From positions 56,931 to 120,930 of the forward strand of contig NZ_UETC01000013.1 of assembly GCF_900116765.1 (NCBI RefSeq): DNA of 64,000 bases. The letters run 5' to 3'. The notes beneath the pieces were generated by a model. That model ran no database searches. It was not told the DNA's origin and saw nothing but the letters and a program-made list of their open reading frames with translations. A program made the position numbers and the translations under genes. Below are positions 1 through 8,347 of this stretch, piece after piece. Each line of letters starts with the position of its first letter. Position 1 is the first letter of the stretch. Origin of the DNA: Jannaschia seohaensis. GTDB taxonomy: Bacteria > Pseudomonadota > Alphaproteobacteria > Rhodobacterales > Rhodobacteraceae.

Positions 1-110
1 CTGGCGGCGAACCATCTCGACGATGACAGCCGTGCCAATCGTCCATCCGCCATGCGCGGAGGACGATCAAAGTCGGCGGTTTCCGAGATGCCACGGCGAG
101 GGGAAGCCCG
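1..110. other. window edge, no gene called
   Basis: Between the window edge and the stop of the fumarase-type gene I see no start, ribosome binding site or recognisable protein. A short open frame runs through on the plus strand, but nothing in it is recognisable. Confidence 0.4.
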
Positions 111-1601
111 TTATCGCCTCCACTTTCTCGGTCCGGTTTGATGGATCGAGTTGCCGTCGACATCGACCGCGACGGTGACGGGCATGTGCTCGACCCTGAG
201 CTCGTATATGGCTTCCATGCCGAGATCCGTGAAGACGACCGGACGCGCGGCGCGGATCGCCTTGGACACGAGATAGGCCGCGCCGCCCACCGCGATCAGG
301 TAGGCGGCCCTGTGGCGCCGGATCGCCTCGATGGCGGCGGGCCCGCGTTCGGCCTTGCCGATCATCAGCTTGAGGCCGGTCGCGTCTAGGATCCGGTCGG
401 TAAACTTGTCCATCCGGGTCGACGTGGTCGGCCCCGCCGGGCCGATGACCTCGTCGCCGACGGCATCCACCGGCCCGACATAGTAGATCGCCCGGCCGCG
501 CAGATCGACGGGCAGAGCCTCGCCCGCATCCAGCATCGAAACCATGCGCTTGTGCGCGGCGTCCCGCCCGGTGAAGAGCGTGCCCGACAACAAGAGCGTC
601 TCGCCGGGAACCAGCGAAGCCACGACATCGTCCGTCAGGGTATCGAGATCGATCTGTCGCGCATTCGCGCTGGCCTTGTCGAGAAGGATCTCGGGCCAGT
701 CGGAGAGATCCGGAGGATCGAGGCGAACAGGTCCGTTGCCGTCCAGCGTGAAATGCACATGGCGCGTCGCCGCGCAATTCGGGATCAGACCGACGGGCAG
801 AGACGCGGCATGGGTCGGAAAGGAGCGGATCTTGACGTCGAGCACGGTGGTCACACCGCCGAGGCCCTGCGCCCCGATGCCGAGCGCGTTGACCCGGTCG
901 TGGATCTCCAGCCTGAGGGCCTCGGTCCGGTTGGCGGGACCGCGCCGGCGCAGCTCCGCCATGTCGATGGGATCGTTGAGCGCCTGCTTGGCCAGCGCCA
1001 TCGCGCGGTCGGAAGACCCGCCTACCCCGATCCCGAGAATGCCCGGCGGGCACCAGCCGGCGCCCAGCGTCTCGACGGTCTCGACCACCCAGTCGGCGAT
1101 CGAGGCAGAAGGGTTCAACACCGCGAATTTCGCCTTGTTCTCGGAGCCGCCGCCCTTGGCGGAGACGTGCACCGAGACGGTGTCGCCCGCGACGATCTCG
1201 GTCGACAGCATCGCGGGCGTATTGTCGCCAGAGTTGCGCCGCTCGCCCAGCGGGTCGACCACGACCGAAGCGCGCAGCGGGTTTGTATCCAGCCGGTAGG
1301 CGCGCCGGGTGGCCTCGTCCACCGCCTCCTGCAGCGAACCCGAGAGCGCCAGCCGGGCGTCGTGACCGACCGACAGGAAGACATTCGCCGTCCCCGTGTC
1401 CTGACAGATCGGGCGATGCCCCATCGCGGCCATGCGCGAGTTCACGAGGATCTGCGCCATGGCGTCCTTCGCACCGGGGCTTTCCTCGTGCTCCCAGGCG
1501 CTCGCCATGGCGCGGATGAAATCGGGAGGATGGTAGTAGGAGACGTATTGCAGCGCGTCGGCGATGCTCTCGATCAGGTCTTCCTCGCGGATCACCGTCA
1601 T
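111..1601 (-). CDS. class I fumarate hydratase-type hydro-lyase (fumarase/mesaconase/tartrate dehydratase family)
   Basis: This 496-residue protein has the length of a single-chain class I (iron-sulfur) fumarase. Three cysteines expected to hold a 4Fe-4S cluster are visible: Cys66 in GHRPICQDTG, Cys184 in GAGWCPPGILG and Cys276 in LIPNCAATRH. The C-terminal swivel domain begins near AGPTTSTRMD. The start at 1601 was chosen because upstream in-frame residues are a shadow of the next gene, and its ATG overlaps that gene's stop by 4 bases. The family hydrates fumarate, mesaconate or related dicarboxylates, or dehydrates tartrate. Coupling to citrate-lyase-like subunits makes a mesaconate-to-citramalate role plausible, but that is inference. 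It is the last gene of its operon in the window. Confidence 0.88.
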   Translation of the reverse strand: MTVIREEDLIESIADALQYVSYYHPPDFIRAMASAWEHEESPGAKDAMAQILVNSRMAAMGHRPICQDTGTANVFLSVGHDARLALSGSLQEAVDEATRRAYRLDTNPLRASVVVDPLGERRNSGDNTPAMLSTEIVAGDTVSVHVSAKGGGSENKAKFAVLNPSASIADWVVETVETLGAGWCPPGILGIGVGGSSDRAMALAKQALNDPIDMAELRRRGPANRTEALRLEIHDRVNALGIGAQGLGGVTTVLDVKIRSFPTHAASLPVGLIPNCAATRHVHFTLDGNGPVRLDPPDLSDWPEILLDKASANARQIDLDTLTDDVVASLVPGETLLLSGTLFTGRDAAHKRMVSMLDAGEALPVDLRGRAIYYVGPVDAVGDEVIGPAGPTTSTRMDKFTDRILDATGLKLMIGKAERGPAAIEAIRRHRAAYLIAVGGAAYLVSKAIRAARPVVFTDLGMEAIYELRVEHMPVTVAVDVDGNSIHQTGPRKWRR

Positions 1602-3091
1602 CCGGTCTCCCCCTCTATGGCGCGGACCACGTCCGTCACCGTTCCATCGCGATATTCCGACACCGCAACGACGCGACCCTTGGAGCGCGGCGGCGTCGGC
1701 CGCGTGGCGGCGGCGGCGGCCTCGGCGGCGAGTTCCTCGATCCCCTTCACAGGCAGACCCGCTGCGCGCAGCCGCTCTCCCATATCGCCACGGCGCGGGT
1801 TCACGGCGATTCCAGCATCGGTCACGACAACGTCGATGGTTTCGCCCGGCGTCGTCAAGGTTCCGACCTCGGGCACGATCTTGGCAAAGCCGCCCGCAGT
1901 CAGCCGCGTGGTTATGATCGCAAGGCGCGATCCTGCCGCGGTGTCCGCGTGACCGCCCGAGCCGCCGATGATGAAACCACCGGCCTTGGTCGTGACGTTG
2001 ACGTTGAAGCCGAGATCGACCTCGGTCGCCCCGAGAACAACGGCGTCGACGCGGTCGACGACGGCCCCGCCAAGATGTGGCGCTGCATAGGTCGCAGCCG
2101 ACATGGACTGGTGGCGCGGATCGCTTTGATAGGAGCGCACCGCGTCGAGGTCGAAGCACTGCACGTCCATGAGCGTGCGGAACAGCCCGTCGTTCAGCAT
2201 CTTGACGTGAAAACCGGTGATGCCGCCGGAACAGAAACTGCCCACGATCCCCCGCTCCGCCATGATGCGACCCACGACGGCTGCTGTAGCGAGCGAGATG
2301 CCGCCCGCACCGGTCTGGAACGAGAAGCCTTCGCTGAGATAGCCGCTGGCCGCGATGACCGCGGCGGCCCGTTCGCCGATGGCAAGGCTCGACGGGTCGG
2401 CGGCGGGTTTCGTCGTGCCCGATGCAATGCCGCCCGGATCGCCGATCCGGTCGACGACGACGACATGGTCGACCTTGCCCTGCGGGATGTCGGTCGGCTG
2501 AACCGGATAGGGCAGGAGGCAGTCGGTGACGGCGACCACGTGGCGCGCGACCTCGACATCGGTCAGCGGGTAGCCGAGCGTGCCGCAGGCGGTCTTGCCC
2601 GCGCGGCCGGAGACATTGCCCAGATCGTCCGCGGCAGGCGCGGCGACGAAGGCCGCATCGACCTTGAGCTGGCCGTGGTCGAGCGCGCGGGCCCGCCCGC
2701 CATGCGTGCGCAGGACGACCGCGTCCGACAGCGCGCCACGGCTGATCGCCTCGCCGACGGGACCGGAGATGAAGCTCGCCGAGATCCGACCGACGGTGCC
2801 CGAACGAATATGGTCCATGAGCGGGGCGTGCACCGGGAAGATCGAGGTCGCCGCCACGTGCAGGTCTTTCAACCCGCGCCGGGAAAGCGCGTCCATCACC
2901 ATGTTCAGCACGCCGTCGCCGTTGCGCAGGTGATGATGGAAGGAGATCGTGGCACCGTCGGTCAACTCGCAGGCCGAGATGGCCGCATCGAGATCCGCGA
3001 GCAGCTTGGTGCGGCGGGCGCCCTTGTCACGAGGCGCCGCATGAGCGCGGATCGCGCCATATCCCTCGACTGTCACCGGAAGATCCAACAT
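1598..3091 (-). CDS. citrate lyase alpha-subunit-like CoA-transferase (CitF family)
   Basis: At 497 residues it matches the length of citrate lyase alpha subunits, which transfer the acyl-carrier or CoA thioester onto the acid. Typical stretches are TISFHHHLRNGDGV near residue 50, GGITGFHVKMLNDG mid-protein, and the glycine-rich NVNVTTKAGGFIIGGSGGH. It lies between the CitE-like lyase (9-bp gap) and the fumarase-type gene (4-bp overlap), so the three are probably co-translated. No acyl-carrier subunit (CitD), ligase (CitC) or prosthetic-group genes (CitG/CitX) are near. The protein may therefore work on free CoA with a substrate other than citrate, such as citramalate. Family assignment is firm; substrate is open. 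Confidence 0.88.
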   Translation of the reverse strand: MLDLPVTVEGYGAIRAHAAPRDKGARRTKLLADLDAAISACELTDGATISFHHHLRNGDGVLNMVMDALSRRGLKDLHVAATSIFPVHAPLMDHIRSGTVGRISASFISGPVGEAISRGALSDAVVLRTHGGRARALDHGQLKVDAAFVAAPAADDLGNVSGRAGKTACGTLGYPLTDVEVARHVVAVTDCLLPYPVQPTDIPQGKVDHVVVVDRIGDPGGIASGTTKPAADPSSLAIGERAAAVIAASGYLSEGFSFQTGAGGISLATAAVVGRIMAERGIVGSFCSGGITGFHVKMLNDGLFRTLMDVQCFDLDAVRSYQSDPRHQSMSAATYAAPHLGGAVVDRVDAVVLGATEVDLGFNVNVTTKAGGFIIGGSGGHADTAAGSRLAIITTRLTAGGFAKIVPEVGTLTTPGETIDVVVTDAGIAVNPRRGDMGERLRAAGLPVKGIEELAAEAAAAATRPTPPRSKGRVVAVSEYRDGTVTDVVRAIEGETG

Positions 3092-3100
3092 GCCGTTCTC

Positions 3101-3904
3101 CTATTCCGTGTTCGCCCGCGCGAGTATCCGCCGGGCGGCGTCCTCGACCGGTTTGTCGATCATGCGACCGTCGAGCGCGACAGCGCCGCGGCTGCCGCCA
3201 TCGACCGCCGCAATGACGCGCCGCGCCCAGAGCACGTCGTCCTCGCCTGGCGAGAAGACGGCAGCCGTCGGCGCGACTTGCCGGGGGTGGATCAGCAGCT
3301 TGCCGCCAAACCCCAGCCGAGCGGCCCGTTTCGCGTCGCTGCGGACCGCGTCCTCGTCGAGCTCGGGCGTGACGCTGTCGACCGGCGCGTCGCGACCCGC
3401 GAGGCGGGACCGCCATACCAGCAGCTGCCGCGCGAGCAGAAGCGCTTCCCAATCCGTGGCCGCCCCGAGATCGAGCGCGAAGTCGAGATGCCCGAAAACG
3501 AGGCGGTTCACACCCGGCGCGGTGAGCAGCTCGTCCACCGCCTCGAGGCCGCGCGCCGTCTCGACCTGCGGCAGGAGCACGGCCCCGTCCCCTGCCCGCT
3601 CGCGCGCCTCGGCAAGGTCAGCGGCGCGTTCGGCCTTGGGCACCATGACGGCCGCCGCGCCGCAGGCCGCGACCGTGTCCAGATCCTCTTCCCAATGCGC
3701 GCTGCTGGCCGGGTTCACCCGGACCACCACCCGCGTCCAGTCGAGGTCCGCGGCGCGGATCGCGTCCCGCGCCGCGGCTTTCGCCTCGGGGCGCACCGCG
3801 TCCTCGAGATCGAGGATGACCCGGTCCGCACCGGAAGCGAGCGCCTTTGCAAAGCGCTCCGGCCGGTCGGCAGGCACGAAGAGATATGTAACCGGCACTC
3901 GCAT
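3101..3904 (-). CDS. CitE-like CoA-ester lyase (HpcH/HpaI aldolase superfamily)
   Basis: This 267-residue TIM-barrel lyase carries CitE motifs: FVPADRPERFAKAL near the N terminus, DRVILDLEDAVRP with the metal/CoA acidic patch, VMVPKAE, LLPQVETARGL, and GKLLIHPRQV near residue 225. Family members cleave citryl-, citramalyl- or malyl-CoA to acetyl-CoA and an oxoacid. It sits directly upstream of the CitF-like gene, and together they would form an activate-and-cleave pair. Its length is a little under that of canonical CitE (about 290-300), which fits stand-alone citramalyl/malyl-CoA lyases. Substrate cannot be fixed from sequence. Confidence 0.87.
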   Translation of the reverse strand: MRVPVTYLFVPADRPERFAKALASGADRVILDLEDAVRPEAKAAARDAIRAADLDWTRVVVRVNPASSAHWEEDLDTVAACGAAAVMVPKAERAADLAEARERAGDGAVLLPQVETARGLEAVDELLTAPGVNRLVFGHLDFALDLGAATDWEALLLARQLLVWRSRLAGRDAPVDSVTPELDEDAVRSDAKRAARLGFGGKLLIHPRQVAPTAAVFSPGEDDVLWARRVIAAVDGGSRGAVALDGRMIDKPVEDAARRILARANTE

Positions 3905-3914
3905 TGGATTGGTC

Positions 3915-4664
3915 TCAGACCGTGCGCCCGCCGTCGACCTCGAGCACGACGCCGGTGATGAATCCGGCCTCGTCCGAGGCGAGATAGAGGCACGCGCTGG
4001 CGACGTCGCCGGGTTCGGACAGACGGCCCAGCGGCACCGTGGCGATGAATTTCGCCCGGTTTTCCGGCGTGTCCGGCACGCCCATGAACGACTCCAGCAG
4101 GCCGGTGGCCCCGATCACAGGCGCGACGCAGTTGACCCGGATACCGTCGGGCGCAAGCTCGACGGCCATCGACCGCGACAGCAGGTTCACCGCGCCCTTG
4201 GTCGAGTTGTACCAGGTCAGCCCCGGACGCGGCCGGATCCCGGCCGTGGACCCCACGTTGATGATCACGCCGCCGCCCTGCTCGCGCATCACGGGCACCG
4301 CGGCGCCCGACATGTGGAAGATCGACTTGACGTTGATCGCGTAGACTCGGTCGAACTCGTCCTCGGTGACCTCCAGCATGGGCTTGTTGCGATGGGTCCA
4401 GCCCGCGTTGTTGACCACGATGTCGAGCCGCCCACCGAAATCTTGTGCCGCCTCCAACGCGCGGGCGATGTCGGCGGCGCTGGTCACGTCGCCCACGACC
4501 GCCTGCGCGGCATCTCCGATATCCGACGCGGTCGCCTGCGCCGCGTCGCCGTTGAGGTCCAGGATGGTGACCCGGGCCCCCTCGCGCGCGAAGACCCGGG
4601 CGATTTCCGCCCCGAAGCCCGCGCCGCCGCCGGTGACCAGTGCGCTCTTGCCGTTCAGACGCAT
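3915..4664 (-). CDS. short-chain dehydrogenase/reductase (SDR)
   Basis: A classical 249-residue SDR. It has the Rossmann motif TGGGAGFGAEIA at about residue 11, NNAG near residue 88, the active-site serine in NVGSTAG, and YNSTKGA giving the Tyr-x-x-x-Lys pair. It ends in the usual FITGVVLEVDGG. The start at 4664 was chosen because upstream in-frame sequence is a shadow of the next gene. It should oxidise an alcohol or reduce a ketone with NAD(P). It lies 10 bp from both neighbours in the operon, so it presumably acts in the same pathway as the lyase genes. Confidence 0.85.
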   Translation of the reverse strand: MRLNGKSALVTGGGAGFGAEIARVFAREGARVTILDLNGDAAQATASDIGDAAQAVVGDVTSAADIARALEAAQDFGGRLDIVVNNAGWTHRNKPMLEVTEDEFDRVYAINVKSIFHMSGAAVPVMREQGGGVIINVGSTAGIRPRPGLTWYNSTKGAVNLLSRSMAVELAPDGIRVNCVAPVIGATGLLESFMGVPDTPENRAKFIATVPLGRLSEPGDVASACLYLASDEAGFITGVVLEVDGGRTV

Positions 4665-4674
4665 CGCTTCCGCC

Positions 4675-5115
4675 TCAGCCCAGCATGCCGATCTGGGTTT
4701 GCAGACCGACATTGTCGATGGCCGGCCACTGTTCTGCGATCTTGCCGTCTTCCATGCGGAAGAGGTCGAGCACCGGAACGTCGAAGCGCTTGCCGGTCGC
4801 CTGGTAATCGCCGAAGGCGCCGGAATGCACGCCCCGGAACTGCAGCCGGACGAGCACCTTGTCGCCCTCGGCCACGGTGTCCTGGATGTCCAGCTCGATC
4901 TCCGAGAAGGCGCCGAGCAGCAGGTCGCCCAGTTCCAGCACGCCTTCCGGTCCGACGACCTCGAAGGGCAGCGTCGTGTCGCGGCGCACGTATGTCGGCG
5001 CGACATTGGCGTTGAGCCAGTCGGCGTCCTTGGTGGCGAAGGCCTTGAAATAGTCCTTCGCGCGCTGGCGGTTGGCCTCGATGGTGGCTTGATCGGTCAT
5101 GACGGCGTCTTTCAT
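4675..5115 (-). CDS. SnoaL/NTF2-like fold protein
   Basis: A 146-residue protein with the cone-shaped NTF2/SnoaL pattern: an N-terminal helix with RAKDYFKAFATKDADWL, then a beta sheet with FEVVGPEGV, VLVRLQFRGVHSG and FRMEDGKIAEQW. The last motif is typical of ester cyclase or ketosteroid-isomerase-like enzymes. An internal ATG at 5100 is a possible shorter start. Members isomerise, hydrate or cyclise small molecules, and no specific activity can be assigned. It is tightly placed between the GST and SDR genes. Confidence 0.75.
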   Translation of the reverse strand: MKDAVMTDQATIEANRQRAKDYFKAFATKDADWLNANVAPTYVRRDTTLPFEVVGPEGVLELGDLLLGAFSEIELDIQDTVAEGDKVLVRLQFRGVHSGAFGDYQATGKRFDVPVLDLFRMEDGKIAEQWPAIDNVGLQTQIGMLG

Positions 5116-5133
5116 GTCTGGGGTCTTTCGGGA

Positions 5134-6081
5134 TCAGGCTGCGGACTGGGCAGCGGTTTCGACGGGCAGGGTCTCGAAGCCGACCCTTGGGAAATGAACG
5201 TGGACGGTGCCCGTCTCAGGCGCATCGACCGCGACGACGACCTCCTGCGTATCGGCGGACACGAGCGTTCCGGAGACCGGCACGCGGGCGTTATCGTCCG
5301 GGGTGACGGTCACCGCCGTGCCGAGTTCGATCCCACTCGGGTCCGCGGCGGCCGCGAAGGCCGGGTCGGGCGTGGCGGCTTTCGCGGCAGCGACCGCGTC
5401 TTCCGGGCTCATGTCGGAGACGGTTCCATGGCCGATGGCCGCGATGCGATCCATCCACGCGATGACCGCCGGGCTCAGCCCGAGCTGCGCGTCGATCGCC
5501 TCGGCGCCGGCATTGGCGCGCAGGAGCCAGAGCGAATGGTAGCACGTCAGGTCGGCCGCGCTGAGCGCATCGCCGGTCAGGTAGGCACCGGTCCGGCAGA
5601 GCATGGAGTCGAGCCACTCGGCCAGCGCCGTCATCTGCTGGACGTATGCCGGCAGCATCGGGGCCATCGCGTCCTTCGAGATGTCGTAGCCGAGATAGTG
5701 ATCCTTGCGGTCCTTCAGGAACGCCTCGGGCAGGTGCTCACCGATATGCGCCACGAGGACCCCGATGGCCGGCTTCCACGTCGCCCGGTCCCACCACAGC
5801 GACAGCGCCTTCGACACCCCCTCCCCTTCCGGGTAGAGCGACGGTTCGGGGCGGATGCGCTCGATCGCGCGGAAGATCACCTCGGTGTCGCAGTAGACAT
5901 CTGCCCCGACCTGCAGCACCGGCACGCGGCGATAGCCGCCGGTCAGCGCGTCGAGCAGCGGACGCGGCGGCACGGCCTCGACCTTGACGGATTTCCAGGC
6001 CAGTCCCTTGTAGCCGAGCGCCAGCCGGATTTTCTCGGAAAACGGCGAAAGATCATAATGGTGCAAGATGATGTCGGACAT
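5134..6081 (-). CDS. glutathione S-transferase with C-terminal beta-rich extension
   Basis: Residues 1-80 are a thioredoxin-fold GST domain (LHHYDLSPFSEKIRLAL, then RRVPVLQVG and the DTEVI turn that binds the gamma-glutamyl group). Residues 90-210 are the helical GST domain. About 95 further residues follow. They are proline/alanine-rich at first, then beta-like (LGTAVTVTPDD, VHVHFPRVGF), and have no function I recognise. At 315 residues it is much longer than an ordinary GST. The start at 6081 excludes 66 unlikely upstream residues. It is the first gene of the operon that ends in the fumarase-type gene and is divergent from the LysR gene, so glutathione chemistry belongs to this pathway. Confidence 0.82.
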   Translation of the reverse strand: MSDIILHHYDLSPFSEKIRLALGYKGLAWKSVKVEAVPPRPLLDALTGGYRRVPVLQVGADVYCDTEVIFRAIERIRPEPSLYPEGEGVSKALSLWWDRATWKPAIGVLVAHIGEHLPEAFLKDRKDHYLGYDISKDAMAPMLPAYVQQMTALAEWLDSMLCRTGAYLTGDALSAADLTCYHSLWLLRANAGAEAIDAQLGLSPAVIAWMDRIAAIGHGTVSDMSPEDAVAAAKAATPDPAFAAAADPSGIELGTAVTVTPDDNARVPVSGTLVSADTQEVVVAVDAPETGTVHVHFPRVGFETLPVETAAQSAA

Positions 6082-6311
6082 CGATTTGGTCTCCTCCCGC
6101 GGTGCGCCGCAACGAACGGCTTCTTGGCCCACTGGATAACAGTCCGCCTGCGGCGGCGGTAAGACGGGTTTGATCGGGCCGTCATAGGATTTCGTTTTGA
6201 CCTTGCTACAGACCGTGAGCCCGCCGAGCGTGAAGGACCCGCTTTCGACCCCAAAATTGAGCTTTTCCCGGAGAGCCATAAGAAAGTAGTATGGAACGGG
6301 GGAAGGCGCGA
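6082..6311. promoter_or_regulatory. divergent control region between GST operon and lysR
   Basis: This 230-bp gap separates the divergent GST operon and LysR gene, the usual place for a LysR-type T-N11-A box and both promoters. I could not settle on one convincing box by eye. The stretch near 6188-6205 and the AT-rich stretch near 6250-6295 are the best places to look. Confidence 0.45.
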
Positions 6312-7262
6312 ATGGACGTCAGGCAACTGAGATATTTCGTGGCTATTGCCGAGGAGGGCTCGCTGTCGGCCGCAGCCCAGCGGGTCAATGTCGCGCAGCC
6401 GTCGCTGTCGCAACACGTCATCGCACTGGAGCGGGAGCTCGACGTCAAGCTGCTCGAGCGCAGCCCGCGCGGCGTCTCGCTGACCCAATCCGGCGCGGTG
6501 CTGCTCAGCCATGCGCGCGAGGTCATCGAGGCGCTGGAGCGCACCGCCACCGCCGTCCGGCAGTCGGGCAGCGACCCGCAGGGCGATGTGAGCTTCGGCC
6601 TGCCCAGTTCCATCTCGATGGTCCTGTCGGTTCCGCTGGCCGAGACCGTGCGGCTCGAACTGCCGAAGGTGCGGTTGCGCGTGATCGACGCAATGAGCGG
6701 CTTCATCAAGACCTGGCTCGAAGACCAGTCGATCGATCTCGGCATGCTCTACGATCTCAGCTCGGTGCGGCATCTGAGCCACGAACAGCTGATGACCGAG
6801 GAGCTGCACTTCTTTTCGGCCCCCGATGCCTGGCCCTTCGAGAGCCGCGCAGGCTCGGCGGTGACGCTGGCCGAACTGGCCGAGGCCGAACTGGTGCTGC
6901 CCTCGCCGCATCACGGGCTGCGCATCATGATCGACCGGTTTCTCAAGTCGCATGGCGTGGCGCTGAACATCGCGACCGAGATGGACGGACTCGGACAGAT
7001 CAAGACCCTCGTCGCTCGCGGCAGCAGCTATACGATCCTCGCGCCGGCCGCGGCGATCGATTTCGTCGAGCGCGGCGAATTGATCATGGCGCCCATCGTC
7101 GAGCCCCGGCTGATCCGGCCGGTCTATCTCATGCGCAACCCGTCGAAACCGGTCAGCCGCGCCAGCCAGGAGGTCGAGCGGCTTTGTCACGAGGTGATCC
7201 GGGATCTTGTCGCCCGGGGCATCTGGCAGGCGCTCGAACCGTCCGACAGCCTCGCCGGGTGA
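6312..7262 (+). CDS. LysR-type transcriptional regulator
   Basis: A 316-residue LysR protein. The N-terminal winged helix begins MDVRQLRYFVAIAEEGSL and contains VAQPSLSQHVIALE; the rest is the periplasmic-binding-like effector domain. The start at 6312 gives the standard LysR N terminus; an ATG seven codons upstream is possible. It is divergent from the GST-to-fumarase operon and is probably its activator, with a pathway intermediate as inducer. The gene ends 6 bp before the convergent end of the Liv operon. Confidence 0.9.
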   Translation: MDVRQLRYFVAIAEEGSLSAAAQRVNVAQPSLSQHVIALERELDVKLLERSPRGVSLTQSGAVLLSHAREVIEALERTATAVRQSGSDPQGDVSFGLPSSISMVLSVPLAETVRLELPKVRLRVIDAMSGFIKTWLEDQSIDLGMLYDLSSVRHLSHEQLMTEELHFFSAPDAWPFESRAGSAVTLAELAEAELVLPSPHHGLRIMIDRFLKSHGVALNIATEMDGLGQIKTLVARGSSYTILAPAAAIDFVERGELIMAPIVEPRLIRPVYLMRNPSKPVSRASQEVERLCHEVIRDLVARGIWQALEPSDSLAG

Positions 7263-7268
7263 AGCGGC

Positions 7269-7634
7269 TCACTCCGGCTCGAACGCGTGATCGATCACCA
7301 CCACGTCGCGCGCCGGCGCACTGATATCGAGCCGGAGCACCCATCTGCCATGCATGTCGAGCGTCAGCGGCACCGCGTATTCGCCGGGCGTCTCCGCCGC
7401 GGCAGCCGGGACCGGTGCGATGTTGTGCGCCAGGGGCATCGAGGGCATGTCCGGTTTCACCGTGAAGGCGGCATCCGCGACCGGCACACCGCCGCGGCTC
7501 AGCTGAACGATGCAGGTGTAATCGAGCGCCACCTCGGCGGGCACGCAGTCGAGGGCCGCCTCGTAGCGTTCCGCGGCGACGGCGGGCGCCGCCAGAGCGA
7601 CGGCAAGCGCCGGGATCGCAAAGGCTTTTGTCAT
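7269..7634 (-). CDS. small exported FixH/YtkA-like protein
   Basis: A 121-residue protein with a clear signal peptide (MTKAFAIPALAVALAAPAVA, then AERYEA). The mature part looks like one beta-sandwich domain with FTVKPDMPSMPLAHN, PGEYAVPLTLDMHGRW and VVVIDHAFEPE. This resembles FixH or YtkA-type periplasmic domains. Its ATG overlaps the LivF stop by one base, so it is the last gene of the transporter operon. The role is unknown; a periplasmic accessory to uptake or metal handling is possible. Confidence 0.65.
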   Translation of the reverse strand: MTKAFAIPALAVALAAPAVAAERYEAALDCVPAEVALDYTCIVQLSRGGVPVADAAFTVKPDMPSMPLAHNIAPVPAAAAETPGEYAVPLTLDMHGRWVLRLDISAPARDVVVIDHAFEPE

Positions 7635-8347
7635 CACAGGGCTCCTTCTTCCTGGTCTGTGAACACGAGGTCTTCGAGCGCCTGGGCGTCGCCGGTCTCG
7701 CCGGCCGGTCCCCGGTGCAGCGCGCGGCCGCGGCGGAGCACCAGAACCCGGTCGGCCAGCGCGTGGGCGCGGCGCAGGTTCTGTTCGACGAGCACCATGC
7801 CCAGACCCTCCCGCCGCAGCCGGGCGAGGATCTCGAAGACGCGCTCGGTCGCGGCCGGCGAGAGGCCGAGCGTGGGTTCGTCGAGCAACAGAAGGCGCGG
7901 ACCGGCCATGAGCGCGCGGCCCAGCGCCAGCATCGTCGCCTCGCCCCCGCTGAGCGTGCCGGCCCGCTGGCCGAGCCGTCCGGCAAGCTCCGGCAACCGC
8001 TCGAGCACCTCGTCCTTCCGCCCGCGAAGAACGGCCCGGCCAGCGGCGCCGCCGCCGAGCTTCAGCGTTTCGCCAACGGTCAGCGACGGCGCGAGCACAC
8101 GGCCTTCGGGCAGGAGCGCCACCCCGTCCAGCCGATGCAGCGGCAGGCCGGTGATGTCGCGTCCGCCCAGTTCGACCTTGCCCGATGCGATGGGAACGAG
8201 ACCGGCGACCGCGCGCACGAAACTGGACTTCCCGGCGCCGTTGAGACCTGCAAGCAACAGCACTTCGCCACCCTCGAGCCGCGCCGATACCGACTGCACG
8301 GCGTGAATGCGGCCGTAGCGCACCGCGAGATCCGTGACCTTCAGCAT
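7634..8347 (-). CDS. livF: branched-chain amino acid-type ABC transporter ATPase (LivF), set 1
   Basis: This 237-residue ABC ATPase has Walker A GLNGAGKSS, signature LSGGEATMLALGRAL and Walker B LLLLDEPTLGLS, and has LivF length. It is cytoplasmic and pairs with LivG to power the LivHM permease. It overlaps the LivG gene by 7 bases and is followed by the FixH-like gene. Confidence 0.92.
   Translation of the reverse strand: MLKVTDLAVRYGRIHAVQSVSARLEGGEVLLLAGLNGAGKSSFVRAVAGLVPIASGKVELGGRDITGLPLHRLDGVALLPEGRVLAPSLTVGETLKLGGGAAGRAVLRGRKDEVLERLPELAGRLGQRAGTLSGGEATMLALGRALMAGPRLLLLDEPTLGLSPAATERVFEILARLRREGLGMVLVEQNLRRAHALADRVLVLRRGRALHRGPAGETGDAQALEDLVFTDQEEGAL

Noticed and set aside
552..1952. 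Long plus-strand open frame opposite the fumarase-type gene
   Set aside because: It is the antisense of a clearly conserved gene in GC-rich DNA and its product is arginine/glycine-rich with no motif. The same reasoning removed other long frames, such as 1949-3958, 12437-14236, 16486-18723 and 61931-63331.
5134..6081. Lignin beta-etherase (LigE/LigF/LigG) identity for the GSTs
   Set aside because: The N-terminal motifs do not match LigE-type sequences as I remember them, and there is no aromatic ring-cleavage gene nearby.
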